A stretch of 64,000 bases of DNA from JBFLYC01 sp040756735 (GTDB taxonomy: Bacteria > Bacillota > DSM-16504 > Desulfitibacterales > Desulfitibacteraceae): assembly GCA_040756735.1 (NCBI GenBank), contig JBFLYC010000012.1:1-64000 (forward strand). The letters are read 5' to 3'. Below the pieces are notes generated by a model. The model did not search any database. It saw nothing but the letters and a program-made list of their open reading frames with translations, and was not told the origin of the DNA. The translations under genes and the position numbers were made by a program. Each line of letters begins with the position of its first letter. Position 1 is the stretch's first letter. Below, piece after piece: positions 61,119-64,000 of the stretch.

Positions 61119-61618
61119 TGCTTTTTATTCCCTCCTCTCGCTATCATTACTGCACCGACCATTGCCACTAGCAGTAAGATTGCAGCACCTTCAAAGGGAA
61201 TTACATAATCACCAAACATACTTATGGCCACCAACTCTACACTACTACCAATCGGTCCTGCAACAACGGGAAATTCAGTTAAAGAAAGCATATATACCGT
61301 CATTATTAAAAACCCTGCAGCGATTAAAAGTCCTATATATTTGTATTGATTAAACAGGTTGCTTTCCCTGATATCTCCACGTTTTGTAAGCATCACACCA
61401 AATACCAGCATGATAGCAATAGCCCCAGCATAAACCAAGATCTGTACCGCTGCCAGATAATCAACTGTGAGAGTCGCATAAATCCCTGCAACACTTACAA
61501 ATGTTAAAACTAGAAACAGTGCACTGTGTACAATATTTTTCGAAGAAATAACGGCTATAGCAGAACCGATTACGATTGCTGATATTGTCCAAAACACTAC
61601 CGGCGATAGGTCAACCAA
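61115..61618 (-). CDS. nuoJ: NADH-quinone oxidoreductase subunit J
   Basis: About 167 aa and five helices. The conserved VHSALFLVLTFVSVAGIYATL and DYLAAVQILVYAGAIAIMLVFGVM (core VQILVYAGAIAIM) include the pi-bulge helix of the E-channel. A GTG at 61627 sits directly on the GGGGA site, so I prefer the TTG at 61618, eight bases from it; the difference is three residues. Confidence 0.95.
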   Translation of the reverse strand: MVDLSPVVFWTISAIVIGSAIAVISSKNIVHSALFLVLTFVSVAGIYATLTVDYLAAVQILVYAGAIAIMLVFGVMLTKRGDIRESNLFNQYKYIGLLIAAGFLIMTVYMLSLTEFPVVAGPIGSSVELVAISMFGDYVIPFEGAAILLLVAMVGAVMIARGGNKKQ

Positions 61619-61646
61619 TTTTTTCACTCCCCTCTACTTCAAGAAG

Positions 61647-62036
61647 TCATTTTTGCTCCCTTGTCTTTACAAATTCATAAATAGTACCGTCCCGCCTATA
61701 AGTTGACAATTCGAAATCTGTGGTGAAATTTAAAGCATCTGTCGGGCATGCTTCCACACAAAGACCACAGAATAGACAATACCCTAACTCCATTTTAAAT
61801 GAAGTTAATTTTCTTTTATTGTTTTCATCCCTTGTGCTTGCAAGTTCAATGACATTATTGGGACAAGACTTTGCACACATACCGCAGCTAATGCATTTGT
61901 CTAGAGAAAAATCAAAAAAACCATGGGAATTAGGAGGCAAAACAGGTTTTACCTCTGGGTATTGTTGGGTAATAGCTTTCCCAAATAAATGCTTCAATGT
62001 TATTGAAAGTCCGGTTAATAACCCCTTACCGTACAT
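61647..62036 (-). CDS. nuoI: NADH-quinone oxidoreductase subunit I
   Basis: Ferredoxin-like subunit carrying clusters N6a and N6b. 129 aa, with two full 4Fe-4S motifs, CISCGMCAKSCP near residue 49 and CLFCGLCVEACP near 85 (eight cysteines). The ATG at 62036 has AGGAGGTG six bases upstream; a GTG at 62045 is within that site. It is shorter than the E. coli protein, as in many Firmicutes. Confidence 0.97.
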   Translation of the reverse strand: MYGKGLLTGLSITLKHLFGKAITQQYPEVKPVLPPNSHGFFDFSLDKCISCGMCAKSCPNNVIELASTRDENNKRKLTSFKMELGYCLFCGLCVEACPTDALNFTTDFELSTYRRDGTIYEFVKTREQK

Positions 62037-62048
62037 GTATGTCACCTC

Positions 62049-63080
62049 CTAAAACCACTCAAAGACTTTAATTACCACACCGGTAACTATAATATTAACT
62101 ATTGCCAGGGGGAGAAGGAACTTCCAGTTAAAGGCCATCAAATGGTCTATCCTTACTCTCGGGAAGGTCCACCTTATCCACATAAAGACAAAGATAACTA
62201 TATAAAGCTTAATAAAGAACCATAACCATGATGGGAGCCATGGGCCTTGCCAACCCCCAAGGAAAACTGCTACTATAATCCCCGACATTGCAATCATATG
62301 CGAGTATTCTGCCAGCATAAAAATAGCCCACCTCATACCGCTATACTCAGTATAAGGTCCAGCTACTATTTCTTGTTCTCCTTCAGGCAAATCAAAGGGC
62401 GCCCTGTTAAGCTCAGCTGTCGCTGCAATGAAAAATATTAGAAAAGCTACAGGCTGCAACACAATAAACCATACTCCTTGTTGTGCTGCAATAATGTCTG
62501 ATATCTTCAACGAACCGGTAATCATAACAACTCCCAATAATGAGAATACCAGAGGAATCTCATAACTTACCATCTGTGCTACAGTCCTCATTCCGCCTAA
62601 CAAAGAATACTTATTGTTAGAACCCCATCCAGCCATGATAAAAGCAACCACTGAAAGAGAGGATATGGCTATGAAGTAGAACAGACCAAGGTTAAGGTCA
62701 ACTGCTATCATATTTTTACCAAAGGGAACAACAGCAAAAACCATCATTACAGGAATAAACAGTACAATTGGCGCTAACTTAAAAAGCCATTTATCTGCAC
62801 AACTGGGAATAATATCCTCTTTAGTAAAAAATTTAATACCATCAGCAACCATTTGTAATATTCCTCTTGGACCTACTCTATTAGGTCCAAGCCTCTGCTG
62901 TATATAAGCGCTAATTTTTCTCTCTAAATATCCCAGATAAATCACATTTATTAATACAAATCCTAAAATGGCTACAGCATACAAAAATATCATTACTAAA
63001 CTTACTATCATTTGGCTTAAGCCAAGACTACTTAAGAAGTTTTTTATCAATGAAGCCAAATCAATAAAAATATTTTCCAT
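62049..63080 (-). CDS. nuoH: NADH-quinone oxidoreductase subunit H
   Basis: Membrane subunit forming the quinone channel at the junction with the peripheral arm. 343 aa, about eight to nine helices. YLERKISAYIQQRLGPNRVGP near residue 49 (core ERKISAYIQQRLGPNR), the quinone-loop DLPEGEQEIVAGPYTEYSGM near 230 (core PEGEQEIVAGPYTEYS), and WIRWTFPRVRIDHLM near 300. GGGGAG precedes the ATG. Confidence 0.97.
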   Translation of the reverse strand: MENIFIDLASLIKNFLSSLGLSQMIVSLVMIFLYAVAILGFVLINVIYLGYLERKISAYIQQRLGPNRVGPRGILQMVADGIKFFTKEDIIPSCADKWLFKLAPIVLFIPVMMVFAVVPFGKNMIAVDLNLGLFYFIAISSLSVVAFIMAGWGSNNKYSLLGGMRTVAQMVSYEIPLVFSLLGVVMITGSLKISDIIAAQQGVWFIVLQPVAFLIFFIAATAELNRAPFDLPEGEQEIVAGPYTEYSGMRWAIFMLAEYSHMIAMSGIIVAVFLGGWQGPWLPSWLWFFIKLYIVIFVFMWIRWTFPRVRIDHLMAFNWKFLLPLAIVNIIVTGVVIKVFEWF

Positions 63081-63103
63081 AACTATCTCCCCTGCACAAA
63101 GAT

Positions 63104-64000
63104 TTATCGATCCACCTCACCCAATACTATATCAATGGAAGCAATAACAGAGACCAGGTCCTGAACATTACCTCCCCTTGCCATTTCGGGAAAAGCACCG
63201 AGAGAAACAAATGAAGGTGAATGAATGTGTAATCTATAGGGATTTGTTGAACCATCGCTAACCAGATAAAATCCTAGCCAACCTTTTGCGCCCTCTATAT
63301 GATAATAAGCTTCTCCCTTAGGAGGTTTTATAACCTTTGGAACTTTGGCCATAATAGGTCCTTCAGGCATTTGTTCCAATGCTTGCCTAATTATTCTTGT
63401 GGACTGGCGCATTTCCTGCATTCTAACAAGATACCTATCAAAACAGTCGCCTATTTCTCCTACAGGAACTTCAAAGTCAAAGCGGTCATAAACACTATAG
63501 GGCATATCCTTTCTTAAATCATACTTCAAGCCGCTAGCTCTTAGATTAGGACCGCCTAACCCATAATTAATTATTGTATCAACATCCATGACTCCGATAT
63601 TTTTAGTTCTTGCTTGAAATATTTCATTACCTGTAATTATCCCGTCGTATTCTTCAAAACACCCGGGTAGTTCATCTAAAAGTTTTTCAAGGGCTGGGAA
63701 AAACTCAGGAGGAAACTCGCTGGGCATACCACCTATGCGCATGGAGTTAAGGGTTAACCTGGCTCCGGTCGCCATTTCAAATAAATCCAAAATCTTTTCC
63801 CTGTCTCTGAACATGTATAACCAGGCTGTCCAACCACTTAAATCAATAGCAAAACTAGCTGTATAAACAAGATGGCTGGCAATCCTCTGCAACTCACCCA
63901 GGATTACCCTCATATATTCTGCTCTTTCAGGCACTTCAATCTGCATTAGTTTTTCTACTACACCAACATATGCCCAATTATTCAAAGCTGCAGCTAGATA
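63104..64000 (-). CDS. nuoD: NADH-quinone oxidoreductase subunit D (5' part beyond window)
   Basis: 49-kDa [NiFe]-hydrogenase-like subunit of the peripheral arm near the quinone site. About 298 C-terminal residues are visible; the reading frame continues past 64000, and the internal TTG at 63985 is not the start. Typical blocks are VPERAEYMRVILGELQRIASHL (core RAEYMRVILGELQRI), MRIGGMPSEFP, the ARTKNIGVMDVD segment, GPNLRASGLKYDLRKD, and the C-terminal DLVSVIASIDIVLGEVDR. Whether nuoC is fused or separate, and whether nuoE/F/G exist, is outside the window. Confidence 0.96.
   Translation of the reverse strand, partial: YLAAALNNWAYVGVVEKLMQIEVPERAEYMRVILGELQRIASHLVYTASFAIDLSGWTAWLYMFRDREKILDLFEMATGARLTLNSMRIGGMPSEFPPEFFPALEKLLDELPGCFEEYDGIITGNEIFQARTKNIGVMDVDTIINYGLGGPNLRASGLKYDLRKDMPYSVYDRFDFEVPVGEIGDCFDRYLVRMQEMRQSTRIIRQALEQMPEGPIMAKVPKVIKPPKGEAYYHIEGAKGWLGFYLVSDGSTNPYRLHIHSPSFVSLGAFPEMARGGNVQDLVSVIASIDIVLGEVDR

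Noticed and set aside
63985..64000. Truncated or TTG-initiated nuoD gene
   Set aside because: The frame stays open to the last base of the window, so the truncation is due to the window edge. The same holds for rimO at base 1.

Overview
This 64 kb window reads as one chromosomal backbone stretch of a low-GC, endospore-forming, anaerobic Gram-positive bacterium (class Clostridia, perhaps a Peptococcaceae-like lineage; lineage is inference). Reasons: AT-rich DNA, strong AGGAGG ribosome binding sites, frequent TTG/GTG starts, dipicolinate synthase (dpaAB), YlmC/YmxH, CodY, HslUV, and gene order matching the Bacillus subtilis dprA-to-spoIIIE block almost step for step. Every convincing gene lies on the minus strand, so transcription runs from high to low coordinates.

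Layout in the direction of transcription. 64000-55950: respiratory complex I genes nuoD(partial)-H-I-J-K-L-M-N. 55807-49808: yraN, an unusual membrane-anchored FMN glutamate-synthase-like protein, comM, a decayed methenyl-tetrahydromethanopterin cyclohydrolase-like pseudogene, and dprA, with several short palindromic repeats and small transcription-unit signals. 49741-42512: topA-trmFO-xerC-hslV-hslU-codY. 42407-39349: rpsB (own promoter and structured leader)-tsf-pyrH-frr. 39225-30839: uppS-cdsA-AI-2E permease-dxr-rseP-ispG-proS-glycosyltransferase (envelope and isoprenoid supply, proline charging). 30658-19712: rimP-nusA-ylxR-ylxQ-infB-rbfA-nrnA-truB-ribF-small gene-rpsO-pnp (translation and RNA metabolism). 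19510-15117: polysaccharide deacetylase, DacB-type carboxypeptidase, M16 peptidase, dut, membrane protein, ylmC. 14851-9344: dapB-dpaA-dpaB-asd-dapG-dapA, the lysine, diaminopimelate and spore dipicolinate pathway. 9122-1: RNase J, tepA, ylzJ, Na/Pi cotransporter, uppP, ftsK/spoIIIE, rodZ, rimO (partial).

Departures from the conserved backbone are where new biology is most likely. (i) A perfect 62-bp tandem array of nested palindromes fills the truB-ribF gap and contains a 100-N assembly gap; diverged single copies sit after the stop codons of the glutamate-synthase-like gene and nuoN and in front of dprA. (ii) An mch-like pseudogene carries an in-frame stop and an internal deletion. (iii) A compact promoter/mini-ORF/terminator unit of about 95 nt lies just upstream of dprA. 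(iv) Tiny ORFs lie around comM. (v) Three G8 tracts fall in the dap/dpa/deacetylase segment, two of them acting as Shine-Dalgarno sequences. I found no CRISPR array, prophage, transposase, tRNA or rRNA.
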